Positions 46,092 through 58,530 of a DNA stretch of 64,000 bases are shown here, piece after piece (position 1 is the stretch's first letter; each line of letters starts with the position of its first letter). Both the position numbers and the translations under genes were made by a program. The notes under the pieces are model-generated. The model ran no database searches and was not told the DNA's origin. It saw nothing but the letters and a program-made list of their open reading frames with translations. The DNA comes from Pohlia nutans (lineage: Eukaryota; Streptophyta; Bryopsida; Bryales; Mniaceae). The stretch covers positions 3,908,501 to 3,972,500 of the forward strand of contig CM040086.1 in NCBI GenBank assembly GCA_022496805.1, in the 5' to 3' direction.

Positions 46092-46627
46092 CCCCTAAGT
46101 GCCCAATCAACCATATTATGCTTGATTTTTGGTCAAACGTTCAAAAAATCAAGTGTTTAAGCTTTATTGTAGTTGGTGTTTTCATTAAATGTTTAAGTTA
46201 AGTTATGATACATCTTTTGACCGTTGGGATTGGATAATAAACTTCATTTGAAGTTTTCCCACCGTTGAGAAATTTGCAATTTGAGTGTCCAAATTACAAA
46301 GGGCTTTCTAACGATGCTCCAATCGTAGGTCTCTTTTATTTTCTTCACTTTCATATTTTTACTACTTGTCAATGTAATTTTTATCTACCTTAAATGCATT
46401 TTTTCATATTAAATTTGACAAAAATATATTTATTTTGAATTTTTATCCTGTTTACATAATAAAATTTGTAAATATTCAAAATATCTTCCAATCATGTTGA
46501 AATTTTTGTTATACCTTCATAATGTTGATGACTATCAATGAAAAATTATAAATCACCCAATGTGATATTTCAAGTATACAAATTGTAGTGGTTTGACTTT
46601 TACAGAATAGGTGAGGATATTTAGGGG
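46092..46627. mobile_element. 536-bp TTAA-flanked element upstream of HDC1
   Basis: CCCCTAAGTGCCC..GATATTTAGGGG with TTAA at 46,088-46,091 and 46,628-46,631. Confidence 0.75.
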
Positions 46628-46682
46628 TTAAAGGGGTTGACGGGTGTCTAGGGCATTATGCCTTGAACTCTTTATTGTTTAG

Positions 46683-47043
46683 CCCCTAAACGTCTGAACG
46701 TGCCGTGGCGACCAATAGAATACGGTGTATTTTGGTTTTATTGTCTTTGCTCCTCTAGGGGAGAGACTACAGAAATGCTTCGTTTTTAAGGAGTTACATG
46801 GTTGAACAGTACAGACAAGGTGTAAAAGTAAAATTAGGGTAAATACAAAGGCAGAGACTACGCGACTGGGCGTTTGTTTGAACTGAATCCACACCTTTTA
46901 ATGGGTTTGAGTTCAGAAAAGAAGTTGAAATTTAAATCAATGTAGTTTCAGTGAGCTATTAAAATCTCAATTTGAGTTTCTTGTTGGTAGCAAATCTCAA
47001 TTATATGACAACGTATATACTATCCCCATGGGACGTTTAAGGG
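46683..47043. mobile_element. 361-bp element of the CCCCTAAACGTC subgroup with TTAG flanks
   Basis: CCCCTAAACGTC..GACGTTTAAGGG, flanked by TTAG at 46,679-46,682 and 47,044-47,047. The flanks are identical to each other but differ from TTAA. The end CCCATGGGGATAGTATATAC (inverse) matches the element at 26,553. Confidence 0.7.
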
Positions 47044-47754
47044 TTAGACAAGGACTATATATCTTGCTAATATAATCCTTTTTTCACTATTAGGTTTTGG
47101 TTTAGGATATTTCGGAATATTTTTGAAATATATTTTGATTAAACATAGATTATTGTAGTACATGATTGGCTTCAACACTCATTGTATTAATTTAATAAGG
47201 ACTAAAATTTTACAAACAAAATTCACCTTTTTTTTCAAATTTAAAGAAGAAATTTTTCAAAAGTAAAAGTGTCGATTTTTTTTTAATATTGATTATGTAT
47301 TTGGCTCCCAAAAATATGAATCCAATCATATACTACAATATAGATCATGTTAAAAAAAACAACGCCTTTTGTTAATATAATCCATTTTACACTATTAGGT
47401 TTTGGTTTTGGATATTTTTGAAATATTTGAAATATTTTTTACATCTTATTTTTGGAATAGTTTTAAACTATTGTAGTTTTGAAATGTTTTTTATTTCTTA
47501 TTTTAAACTATTTTTTGAATGATATTTTTTGAATTTGGAGACAAGAAAATTGTAAGGAAAAAACAAAAACAAATGTTATTAGAGCCCTTTTTATCTACCA
47601 ATACCATGTCACCGTACCCAATTGTCAAGTTTCGCAAAAATTAAATAAAAAAAAAGCCCGGACAATTGTATTTAAATTTTATATTTGTTTAGGCGAGAAA
47701 GGGAACTTTAAAAAATATTCATATCATTTTGCTCTTCAAGACTATTTCATTTTG

Positions 47755-47998
47755 TGCAATAACTTAAACTGTCACGTTCAGTGGATGGGCGTTCCAAAAA
47801 TGTTTCACTTTGTCCTTCATGGTTCATCATTTCATTTTGTCTCTATCAAAGTCATCGGTATGTACATCAACCAAGTCTTTTCGTCCCTTTCACGACCTTT
47901 CATTTTCATGTCCTTGTACACCGCCACTAGTCGTGCAAAGGAAAGTCCACCGATAGTTCCAAAATCAATTATATTATTTTATCACTTAAATAACTAAT
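47755..47998 (+). pseudogene. Relic of a PIF1-like helicase C-terminus (possible Helitron)
   Basis: The frame reads MFHFVLHGSSFHF, then KVIGMYINQVF, then LYTATSRAKES, ending at 47,997. This follows the order FPF..RRxQFP / VGIYLxxxVF / QLYVALSRAKS at the end of PIF1/Helitron helicases. The INKSQGQ motif between the first two blocks is missing and about a dozen extra residues separate VF from LYTATSR. No Rep domain or Helitron 3' hairpin was confirmed. Confidence 0.4.
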
Positions 47999-47999
47999 T

Positions 48000-49030
48000 T
48001 TGATAACGTCTTATAATTTTTGTACTAGGGCTCCGCTTCCCTTTGTACCACTAGTTACGACCTATGAAACTGGATAAGACATGAAAGGCTAGGCTACTGT
48101 TCACATAATGGTCTTTGAGGGTAGAATGGAACAGTCATCGAAAGATCGTCGACGGATGTAAAAGGCTGAATCCCATCATAGAAAACCTTACTTTAAAATT
48201 GTCGATTGCCGACTTGCAACTCACTTACAAACCCTACAAGTATTAAAAAATCACAAGTAGAACCTATAGTTATCAATACCATTTTTTAAATCAGCTCTTT
48301 GACCTATGGTAGTTACCTCATTAGAATTAATATACTAGTATGTTATTTAATTTTATTTATTATTGTTACACTATTAAAAATTAGGATTATATCTATTCTA
48401 AACATAACACAACTTTATAAGGTGTATACACCACTAATTGTTACTAAATAATAGCAATTGGACATATTTATAATTAATAAATGACAGTTCTTTTTATTGA
48501 GTCATATTAGCAAATAAGAGAGGATTCCAACATACTTTAGAATGCAAAATTACACTGGAACACTATATGAATAAGCTATAAATTTTCAAAGTATTACCTA
48601 TAGGAGTAACCAAAGACCATCCTAAGCTCTTGTAAATTCTCGTGTTGTGATTACACTGGTATACATCTTGAACAATCAATATTTATGTTTTATTATTGTT
48701 TTTGGGTTCAAATAAAGGAATCGTTTTTGTGACACAATTCATTATGGTTGTACATATTTTAGCAATTTTCTCCATGAGACGTTTCTGGCGGACATGTTGT
48801 CTATATATTATTGTACAACTTCATTATTGCAATACATTTTTGCGCAACCAAACTTCCGTGGTCTTAAACCTTAAACATCTTTAAAGCCCCACAGACTTGT
48901 TTACATCAGAATAATGGAGAAAATAGTGGATTTTCTCAACTAAATTTGAAACAGATTGATGCTTTGGAAAGGTGATGAAATAGAAAGGCTAAATTTAGCA
49001 AATACACCTAAATTAAACAATTGTCGAACA
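48000..49030. other. AT-rich gap, with a TTAA-type element end
   Basis: No gene seen. From about 48,865, CCTTAAACATCTTTAAAGCC + CCACAGACTTG and the following 110 bp match, inverted, the sequence ending at 53,980. Both look like ends of one TTAA-type subgroup. Confidence 0.45.
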
Positions 49031-49038
49031 ATCTATAA

Positions 49039-49188
49039 TCAAATGAAAGAATAGAGGGAAGGAGAGAGCTATGATTGGGCATAAATTGTGGAAGAAGACA
49101 ATTTTTTTTTAAATCAAATGAAAGAATAGAGGGAAGGAGAGAGCTATGATTGGGCATAAATTGTGGAAGAAGACAATTTTTTTTAAAA
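49039..49188. repeat. 75-bp tandem duplication
   Basis: TCAAATGAAAGAATAGAGGG..AAGAAGACAATTTTTTTT occurs twice with almost no change; the copies start 75 bp apart. Confidence 0.95.
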
Positions 49189-50679
49189 GAGCAAAAATGT
49201 TAGACAACGTTGATGGCAAGCTGGAATTCTTTTTTTGCAAAAAAACCCCCTTTTGTCATATTACATCAGGAGAATCAACAACCCAAATAGTGGACCCACA
49301 TCAAAATAGGGTCATAAATATTTTTCTATTCATATTTAAATTGACAACAGTCACCAAACATCTTTAAAACTCTTATTTTCATTGAATGGGTTTGTGAACC
49401 ACCCAACCGGTTCACATACCACGGTCAACGATTACCGTGGTGTTTGGTATTCTGTTCTACTACCTTTATTCATAGTATTTTACTTAATTGAAATGATTGG
49501 CGTATTTTGGCAATCTATTATGTATTTGTATTTAGAATCTTGCCTTGTATTAGGAGTTCTACTTGAATTTCATAAATAGAGTTTTTTGACTTTTTAATCG
49601 TGGGTTTTTGGTGATTTTGTGCCGCTTGTTAAATATTTAGAAGGCTTGGTCAAGTAATGCTCTTAATAGGGTTTTGGCGTAGTATACTTTGAATTATGTC
49701 TAAGTGCTAAAATTATAGATGAATGCATTCTTGGATGAATGAAGTGAGGATTAAAATTTCAAATCTTCTTCTTTGTAGTATTTAGGGAGTAGTTTTTGCC
49801 GCTAAAAGAGAATTCGTACATTAGCCTTGCCGGTGGGAAGAGAAACGATCAAGTAAAGTAGCAAGAATTTGTCGATTAGTTGGGAAGATTGAGTGACTAG
49901 TCAGCGAGTATCTGGCGTCGAATACTTGTTGTGACCATAAAGGCAATCGGTTGGTGAAGGCGCAAAGTTAGCTGTAAGGCTCGAGAGCAGCTCACAACGA
50001 GCTTGAGCTCAAGTTGGGGTGCGGATTGCATGTGGCGAGCCTATGGGCAACACGGCGCAAGAGGGTGAACGTAGCGGCGAGTGCCCTGCGTGGCAAACCA
50101 ACAAGGCGACAACACACTAGAAACGGGATGCAATGGTGGCAATCCTACAGGCAATCAAGCTAAGACGAGCAGTATAAGTAGCAAGACGGAGGTGCATGTT
50201 CGAGGGCATGGCGATAAGCACTAATCGGTGACGGGGATGGAGTCAATTGCTAAACAACGCGTCGATCATGGCATGGGGTCGGCGATTGCATGAGGGCAGC
50301 CATAGTTGTCCATCGTGTCGTGCCGAACAAAAATCCCGGCACAATATTGTGTCATGCCGAGATTATGCCAGATCATGTCGGGATCATGTCGCCTCTGATA
50401 TTTTTATCAAATAACCTTTTTTTACTTTTACCTTGTATATTGACACGTCAATATCTGATGTGGACTATTTGATGATGTGAATTATTGGTAGAATTTTTGG
50501 TCAATCGGTCCTTAGGTAACTTTTGATGTTTTACCCCCGTTTGCTTCTCCCGTTTGCCCCCCCCTCCCCCGTCTATCTCGCATGTCTGCCTCCCTTTGCT
50601 TACCCTCGTGGCAACTTGAAGCTTCCTACAAACCAAAGAATTGAAAAGGGGAAATCAACTAAAGGCGGTCGGCATGTAG
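49189..50679. other. Gap with a GC-richer block at about 49,800-50,400
   Basis: Base composition rises here but no frame resembles a protein family and no repeat boundary was found. It may be an old retroelement fragment. Confidence 0.3.
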
Positions 50680-50853
50680 GAGTTTGGAGTTGAAAGGGGG
50701 CATTTGGAAGTTGAAAGGGGGCATTTGGAAGTTGAAAGGGGGCATTTGGAAGTTGAAAGGGGTAATTAGGTAAAAACATTTGGGAGTTAAAAGGGGGCCG
50801 TCGGTAGAGGCAGTTGGGAGTTGAAAAGGGGCATTTGGAAGTTGAAAGGGGTA

Positions 50854-51562
50854 CAATCAGTCCTCGATAAGTGTTACCTCGATAAGTGTTAAAACTCTAT
50901 ATGTATTATGGAGATTTCCGCTCGCTTAAAATTAAAACTACCAAGTGTTATGGAGTGTTATGTGTTAAGTGTTATGCAATGTGCGCTCCCAAATTTGTTA
51001 ATTTTACCTCGGTAAGTGATAAGTTTCAAAAAAAAGGCTTTTCGTAAAAGCCATCGCTTGGGGGGAGATAATTTTGAGGTAAAGTAATAGTTTCTAGTTG
51101 CAAAGTCACCCCGGGGAAGTCACTATCAAGAATTTAGATAACTATGAGAGAAAAAATGTAGGATGTCTGTGATTCATTCCAGATAAAAATTATAAATATA
51201 TAGAAATAATATAAGGTGTTTTAAAACCAAATTTGGAATATTTCAAGAATATTCCCATAATACTCCTTCTCTCCTATATTCACACCTAAGCTCCTTTGAA
51301 AATACCTTTCCAATAGTATATTACACGTCAAAGTAGAAACTCGCCAAATTACTATTGATTCATTCTTTTGACGGACTTAGATGAATAATGAATCAATATT
51401 ATGTAATTTCATAAATGTTATGTATTTACCTTTTTAATTCTCCTAAGTGTTATTTTTTATAAATGTTACAAATCATCGGCATGACCCTCTATAAGTGTTA
51501 TGTGTTACTAGTGTCTAAGTGTTAACTAAAATTATGCTTCCAACCTCTAACACTTATCGAGG
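50854..51562. mobile_element. TA-flanked pogo/Tigger-like MITE inserted in the minisatellite
   Basis: The left end CAATCAGTCCTCGATAAGTG + TTA and the right end TAACACTTATCGAGG give an inverted repeat on CCTCGATAAGTGTTA, with TA on both sides (50,852-50,853 and 51,563-51,564). CAGT..CCTCGAT.. is the style of pogo/Tigger termini. There is no transposase frame. Confidence 0.65.
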
Positions 51563-52064
51563 TAAAAACATTTGGGAGTTAAAAGGGGGTTGTCGGTAGA
51601 GGCAGCCAGTTAGAGAGGCAGTTGGGAGTTGAAAAGGGGCATTTGGAAGTTGAAAGGGGTAGTTAGGTAAAAATAGTTGGGAGTTAAAAGGGGGCCGTCG
51701 ATAGAGGCAGTTGGGAGTTGAAAAGGGGCACTTGGAAGTTGAAAGGAGTAATTAAGTAAAAACAGTTGGGAGTTAAAAGGGGGCCGTCGGTAGAGGCAGT
51801 TGTAGAGGGTAGAGGCAGTTGGAGGAGTAGGGAGAGGCAGTGGGGTAGAGGTAGTTAGGTAGAGGCTTGGGAGTTGAAAGGAGATGTTTGGGAGTTGAAA
51901 GGGAACGTTTGAGAGTTGAAAGGGATAGTGATGGTGAAAGTACATAGTTGAGAGATAGTCGGTTAAAGGTAGTTAATTAGAGGGAGTCGGAAGTTGAAAA
52001 GGGATAGACAAGGTAAAAGCAATCGAAGTTAAAAAGGGGTATTTGGTTAGAGGCAGTCAATTAA

Positions 52065-52985
52065 CCCCTAAAGGACCAAGTGGACACATTGTGTCCAAAA
52101 ATAATTTCATTACTTTAATAACTTGTTTGGATTTCATAATTTTGACTCAATGTTAACAAGAGAATTGAAAATGTTCATTACAAGAACACAAAAATCTTTC
52201 AAGATTTGCAATTACGTTAATTAATTCATCGGGGAGAAACTAAAACGTCAACATAGGTGAACTTGGGACATGGTAGTTAGGGCGGTTGATGACTTGGAGG
52301 GCGTTTTCACACTTGAACGTCACATTCATAAAAAAAAAGTGTACAATATGTAAAATATTTGCCATTATTGCATCTTTGACACCATATAATAATTACGAAA
52401 AATGTTTAAATACATTTAAAATGGAATCTTTTCAAAATAAATGGAATCTTTTCTATATATTTTATAATATTTTGGAATATTTTGGAATATTCCATATATA
52501 TATATGAATTCTTTAAAACATTTTTGCAATGTAAAAATTAATAACGATCACAAACACCGGCTCAATGAGTCACGAACAAGTCACTTCATCCAAACATAAA
52601 TCTCTGAGAATCAATCATTGTTGTTGTATTTAGTTTCAGACACACCATTTTTTGTGAGTACCTAGATATAGTACATCTTTGTATGCTCTTAAAATTTCTA
52701 ACACTAATCATGGTTTTTAAATTTATGAGAAAGTTTGCAATGAATGACCTGTTGGTTTTGTTCAAAAATTTCAGAAATCAACTTATGATCAAACCTTATA
52801 ATCATGTAAATAATATATACGGTAGATTGTTTTGAAAATTGATGTACAGTCTCGTGACTAAGTCCTCTTTGAACTTCAATGGTGAAGTTTTCTACATGAA
52901 TACCAATCAAGAGATACGATTGCCTTTCTGAAAGTATCACAAGAAAGTGATTAAATTTTTAGAAATGGGCATGGTCCTTTAGGGG
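52065..52985. mobile_element. TTAA-flanked (piggyBac-like) element, subfamily A copy 2
   Basis: CCCCTAAAGGACCAAG..CATGGTCCTTTAGGGG, 921 bp, with TTAA at 52,061-52,064 and 52,986-52,989. It is colinear with 6,604-7,498 with scattered substitutions and a few small indels, and sits cleanly inside the minisatellite. Confidence 0.85.
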
Positions 52986-53300
52986 TTAAAGGCAACCAAA
53001 GAGGGAGTCGGAAGTTGAAAACGGATAGGCAAGGTAAAAGCAATCGGAGTTTAAAAGGGGTATTTGGTTAGAGGCATTTGATTAGAGGCAACCAAAGGTA
53101 GTCGGGGGTTGAAAAGGGGGATTGGTAAAATCAATTAGGAGTTAAAAGGGATCGGGAGTCGTCATAGTATCATTTGGGCTAAAGAATGTATCATTTGAAA
53201 GGAAGCAATTGGACGCTCAAGAGTTAAAAGGCAAATCAAGAGTTCAAAGTAGTCGGTCTAAACGCAGTCGGGCAAGAAGGCAGTCGGGAGTCAAAGGGGG

Positions 53301-55250
53301 ACAGTCATGCTTGAAGCAATATAACTTGGTTGGGGTGGATGGATTAGACACTACAGTGGATAGTCTTGGCGTTCAATTCCCCCGTCTAATGCAATTTTTG
53401 TGTGTTTATGTTTGTTGTGTACGTCCAAAGTTTTTGTGTATTTTTGTATATCTCCAAGGTTTTGTGTATGTTTTGTATACGTATGTATCTGTTTATTGAT
53501 TTCATTGCTCAAAGCCAAGTGTAGCCAAAACAACCTCAAGGAATGCAAACACGGAGCCTGAATTGAACACATTGGAGCCCATAACTCGCCATCAGAATTG
53601 CAACATAACAATTCATCACTCGCCACTTTAAATTAACCCGAAAAAACACTGGAGGCCACTTTTTCAAGCTACACTTGACCCTAAAGCCAAAAAAACTAGT
53701 TGCCAGAGGAAAAGCAGTGCCACACTGAATGTGTATAGTGCAAAAAGGACTCAATTCACCCCCCGTGAATTTTAAACATAAAGATTGATCCCTCCCCACC
53801 AATTTTCTTTCCAATTTCCTTGAAATGTACAATTAAAGCATGTATATTTTCTAAATTTATCCTAACTTTTTCATCACCTTTCCAAGACATCAATCCATTT
53901 CAATTTTGGTTGAGAAAGTCAACTTTTTTCTTGATCATTCTCTTATAACAAGCCCGTGGGACTTTTTGGACGTTTAAGGGTTAAATAAAATCCCTTCTCA
54001 AGAATCCTAGAGAGAAATATTTTCACCCTCTTACTAGTGAAATATCATAGAAGATTTTTTTATTTTATAGATTGTTATATAGTTAGTCAAGATGAATATT
54101 TTATCTGAAATAAATATTTTTTTCTTAAAAATTAAAAATTAGGTTTTAAATATGTTTTGTTTTTAAAAAATTAATAAATTGAGACTCCAGTCCTCTTTTA
54201 AGACCAATGTGAATAAAGTGTTTGTTTGACCCACCCATAAAACAGTGCCAGCTAGACAAAGCTCTAAATTTTTAGTATATTATTAAAATAGCAGTAAATT
54301 AAATTTATTTGAAAATATTTGAAAAATGTACTTCCATGTACACAACCATACAACGAAGTCAAATGGAATAGAAGTAATGGTTTACTTTTAATTTCAAAAG
54401 TTGACTTAAAAAAAATTCAATCAAAAAATGGTTGAAGTTGCAAGGTGATGTGAAATACACAATGTTAAGTTTGGAATTCTTTATAGAACCATATTTGTAA
54501 TCACATACATGTAGATAAAAAAAGAAAAAAGAAAACACAACACACTCTATGTTACACAACACACTCTATTTCTGAAGTAAATTTCATTCCAAAGTATTTT
54601 AGAGTATCAGTATGCCTTATGACCATGATTTAAAAAAATTATGTTCCAACATATAGTAGATTAGAATGGTATATGCAAAACACTAGCTAGTACTAAATAC
54701 ACCAAAATGTGCAATTACTTGTAGTAATATATCATATTTTAATTTCAAATGCTATGAAACAAACTATTTTTAATCATCACATATGTTTAAATTAATGGAA
54801 AGCAGAAAAAAATCAACAATAATTTTCCCGAAAACAATTGGTGTATACCAAGTTTGTAAAACATCTTGTTTTCAGTTCAAATACAAAGATTACCTTGTAT
54901 TATAAAACCGTTGATACAAACAATTTCGTATTGAATATTTCAATTTTGAAAACCCTAATTTGTTTTGAACATTGTAAATGTTTATGGATGTCCTCAATAG
55001 ACAACAAATCTAAATGCCTAGTCAAGTTTTGTGACATGTGCCATATTTTTTATGTTGAGATACATAAATACTATATGTAGTTCCCCCTAATTTTGAACAA
55101 TTTTAAATTAACTTGATGCGGTTTATTTTATTTTTATCCAAAATTTTGAAATAAATTTGTATTGATTTCAAAAAAGTTATTTTTTACTACCAAAAATTAT
55201 ATAACATCACTTGATGGTAGAAAAAAAATAGAAAAACACCTACTATAAAT
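53301..55250. other. Gene-free stretch with repeat fragments
   Basis: CGTTTAAGGG|TTAA at 53,971-53,984 is the end of a TTAA-type subgroup related to 48,865 and 1,549. A diverged CCAGTCCTCTTTTAAGACC repeat copy lies at 54,185. No gene seen. Confidence 0.45.
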
Positions 55251-55787
55251 AACACGCAATTCGCTATTTACGCACTTGGCCATATAATCATGCACTTGGT
55301 CCCCGGAAGTATTAAAAATATTGTCGTAAAAATTTCTCTAAAAAACAACCATTTTTGTCGTTCTACAATTAGTTTCATTGTAAACAAACAATTATTTAAT
55401 TTAATTTTTATTCTTATCTTTTATTTTATTTTTTCTTTTATCTTTTCTTTATCTTGTTTCATTTATCTTATTTCTTTCTTGTCTTCAATTTATTTTCCTT
55501 CTTGTCTTCCTTCTTGTCTTCTTCTTTTTCTTCTATTTTTTTTCATTCCTCTTGTGGCAGCCGCAAATCCTTCGCCCGCACCAAAGACAAAAAAAGAAAA
55601 AAAGAAAAAAAGAAAAAAAACCTTTTTTTTTTTTTTTTTTTTTTTGTTGAGTTCGTCTTCTTTTTTGTTTGGGGCTCATGAACCCTGAAAATAGAAATTT
55701 TAAAAAATAAAAATTTAGGGTTCAGCCGCCGCCGGCTGAACCTTAAACGGCGGAGGATGCACAAAAAAATAAAAATAAAAAATAAAA

Positions 55788-55818
<31 letters not shown>

Positions 55819-56100
55819 TAAGGAAGACAAGAAGGAAAATAAATTGAAGACAAGAAAGAAATAAGATAAATGAAACAAGATAAAGAAAAGATAAAATAAA
55901 AAATAAAATAAAAGATAAAGATAAAAGATAAAGATAAGAATAAAAATTAAATTAAATAATTGTTTGTTTACAATGAAAGTAATTGTAGAACAACAAAAAT
56001 GGTTGTTTTTTAGAGAAATTTTTACACAAAAAATTTTAAGCAAGATTTGCTCATGAAATGAACGCACTTGACCAAGTGCATAAATAGCGAATTGCGTGTT
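55251..56100. mobile_element. 850-bp foldback element with long inverted arms
   Basis: Left terminus AACACGCAATTCGCTATTTA and right terminus TAAATAGCGAATTGCGTGTT are perfect inverses. The arms stay inverted, with indels, for about 270-300 bp (through AAACAACCATTTTTGTCGTT). The centre has a GC-rich hairpin GGTTCAGCCGCCGCCGGCTG near 55,719, plus runs of T and A. Both arms give matching Phe/Leu-rich frames, which is only a reflection of the inversion. Confidence 0.85.
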
Positions 56101-56962
56101 AAATGACAACAACAATGACGGGTATAAGTGCCATTAGATGACATGCCGCTTTATAAAAACTACTAGTATATCCAGTGTTGGTTGAAGTTTGAAGGTTTAC
56201 AAAGGCTTTTATTGTACGAACGATGGATGAATGACTGAATTGGAATACAATGACAATATGTGATAATCCTCAATTACAGGCTAATGTTTCCACTACTTAA
56301 AGGGGCTAATGCTTGTTGTTGGGCATTTAGATAGTAAGTATTAGACTTGTAAGACATATTATAGTTGAGTATAGAATTATGAGTAGTGGCTAAACATTAT
56401 TGTTTTGGTTGTCGCCATGTTCTAGAGTAAAGAATCAGTATACTGGTGCAAACTCTTTATACAAGTATGAGTCTTATAAGTGTCAAGTCCATACTCAGTT
56501 GTGTACGTGTTGGTTATAAGTTTTTTTGTGGAGCTAGAATATACACTTGATGGCTATTAATACTCTCTAAGTACAACTATGGAATCAAACACTTAGTCAC
56601 TTCTTCCTCTCTCTCTAGCTCAATTTATTCATAATCTTTAGTCAAGTACCAACCAAACCCAACTAAATCAATACTTGCTCACAACCACTATCAAAGCATT
56701 ACAATATAGTACAACTAGCTTACTATAAGAAATGATGCTTAACTTCAAAATCACAATGATGTGAATATTGTGTTATTTTTGTGTACATTTGACTTTAAAA
56801 AAAATAAAATTACATGATTTATATTGTGAATCTTTTTTATAAAACATTTATAAAATGTCTATAAATGCATATGAAATATTTCTAATCAAATGTTGAAATT
56901 GTCTATATAGGGTGGTTGATTGTATCCAAAATCATATCCCGTAAAACTTCTTTTCATGTATA
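56101..56962. other. AT-rich gap
   Basis: No recognisable gene, RNA or repeat. Confidence 0.5.
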
Positions 56963-57302
56963 ACATATAACACTTGTTTCGTTAAAAGTGCACATGCTAC
57001 ATAAAAAGTGCACATGCTGAAATTTTCTACGTTTAAAAAAAAATTAGTCATATTTTACCTATAAAGTGCCAAAACTAAATGTAAGTTACATAAAAAATAA
57101 TGAAATGCGAATTTTAGAAGAGGGTGGGTATGTTCCCACCCTCTTCTTAAAATTAAAAAAAAATGTAGCGCAAATTTCAAAGGGGATGCAGGTATATTCC
57201 CACCCCCCTTCTTCTTTTTAATAAAAAAAAACGCAGTGCACATACCACTAAAAAATAATGCACATGGCTATGTGCACTTTTGACAAAACAAGTGTTGTAT
57301 GT
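56963..57302. mobile_element. 340-bp imperfect inverted-repeat element
   Basis: ACATATAACACTTGTTTCGT + TAAAAGTGCACATG at the left, and CATGTGCACTTTTGACAAAA-like sequence + CAAGTGTTGTATGT at the right, are imperfect inverses of about 33 bp. The interior has two diverged GGGTGG(T/G)TATGTTCCCACC-like segments. Confidence 0.55.
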
Positions 57303-58530
57303 ACCTTTTTTAAAATTAAATCTTTTAAAAGGTTTGCAGAGTTCTTCTTGCAAGCCTCATTTGCACAAATTCACTTGGTTGATTGTGTCATATAAAATAA
57401 CTTCTACAAAATCTTGGCTCCCAAAATCGTTGCCCTCCAAAAGTGGTTTTTGAGATGTAGTTTCAAAATTGTAAATTGGATAAAAATAATATGAAGTCTA
57501 GTAATGTACAAAAGTTGAAGAATCTCAATTTACTCACGTTTCTTTTGGAAAATTATAAGCAAAGCTTCAAAATATTGTAACTTATTCATGTAATATCTAA
57601 ATAATACATATTTACTATGCAAACTTTAAATTTGAAGGGCATCTTTGCTATTTTCTATGAATTCCAAACTAAAAATTTGTTATTTGAAATGGCATTCTAA
57701 TCCAAACTTTCGCGTGTTTTAGGTGAAAGGCATCAACAAATTATTTTTTCTCATTTTTACTTAAAAAAATTAAGGAAGTTGACATGTATAAGTACAACTT
57801 GATTAAATTAACATGACACTCCAAAATTAAAATTAAAAACGAATAATTGAAGACTATGTATAAATTATAAGAGCTTAATTTTTGAGTTATTTCTTTTAAA
57901 TATCCCAAAGGTATGAGAATTTAAGTTCCTACCTTTGATAAACTACTGTCCTTTGAATTGTGATTCCATGTTGCCATTATGATATTGAATGTTATACAAA
58001 GAGCAAGGAAGGGTGGAAAGCTTTAAAAGCAAAACATCAAAATCGATTTTAATTTTAATTTTGTATATTTTATTTTTTACTTAAAACTTGTATTTCTTTC
58101 ACCCTTTCTAAAAGAAAATTTGATATTTATTAAAGTACAAATGCTTGGAAACTAAGGGCCAAATCAACATCAAATGTAAGACATGTTAATGTGTTAGAAT
58201 CTTCTTATAAATAGAGACAAGATGTGTTTTTTAGTATCAGTAAGTATACTCAATGCTTGTAACCCACGGGAGTGAGATAATTGCATTAGCAAACATACTG
58301 TAGCTTGCAAAGGGCAGGTTTGGCACTAAATATTAAAAAATAAAACAAGAAGCTGTTTTTTTTTTTTTTTTGGAAATTATAAGTACTTTTTTTCCTAGGT
58401 TTCACATAAATTACTTATTGAAATAGTTAAAATATAGAAAAATTACCAAATATCTTCATATTTTCAATTATTTTTTGGAGTAATCAAGTGTGAGTTGTAG
58501 GGGAGGAAAGAGTTGGTCTAGTAAGCTCAA
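57303..58530. other. AT-rich gap
   Basis: No recognisable gene, RNA or repeat boundary. Confidence 0.5.

Larger units (their letters stand above)
50680..53300. repeat. Minisatellite (21-bp GTTGAAAGGGGGCATTTGGAA type) split into three blocks
   Basis: Exact 21-bp units at 50,701, 50,722 and 50,743, with variants (TTGGGAGTTGAAAAGGGGCA, GGGCCGTCGGTAGAGGCAGT, GGGAGTCGGAAGTTGAAAA), occur in 50,680-50,853, 51,563-52,060 and 52,990-53,300. The gaps are two transposon insertions. Confidence 0.9.

Noticed and set aside
50680..52060. Regular repeats that could suggest a CRISPR array
   Set aside because: Units are contiguous 21-bp minisatellite repeats without unique spacers, in a plant nuclear context.
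55290..56115. Phe/Leu-rich frames on both strands giving similar proteins
   Set aside because: Similarity is due to the inverted arms of a foldback element; composition is that of poly-T/TTC tracts.
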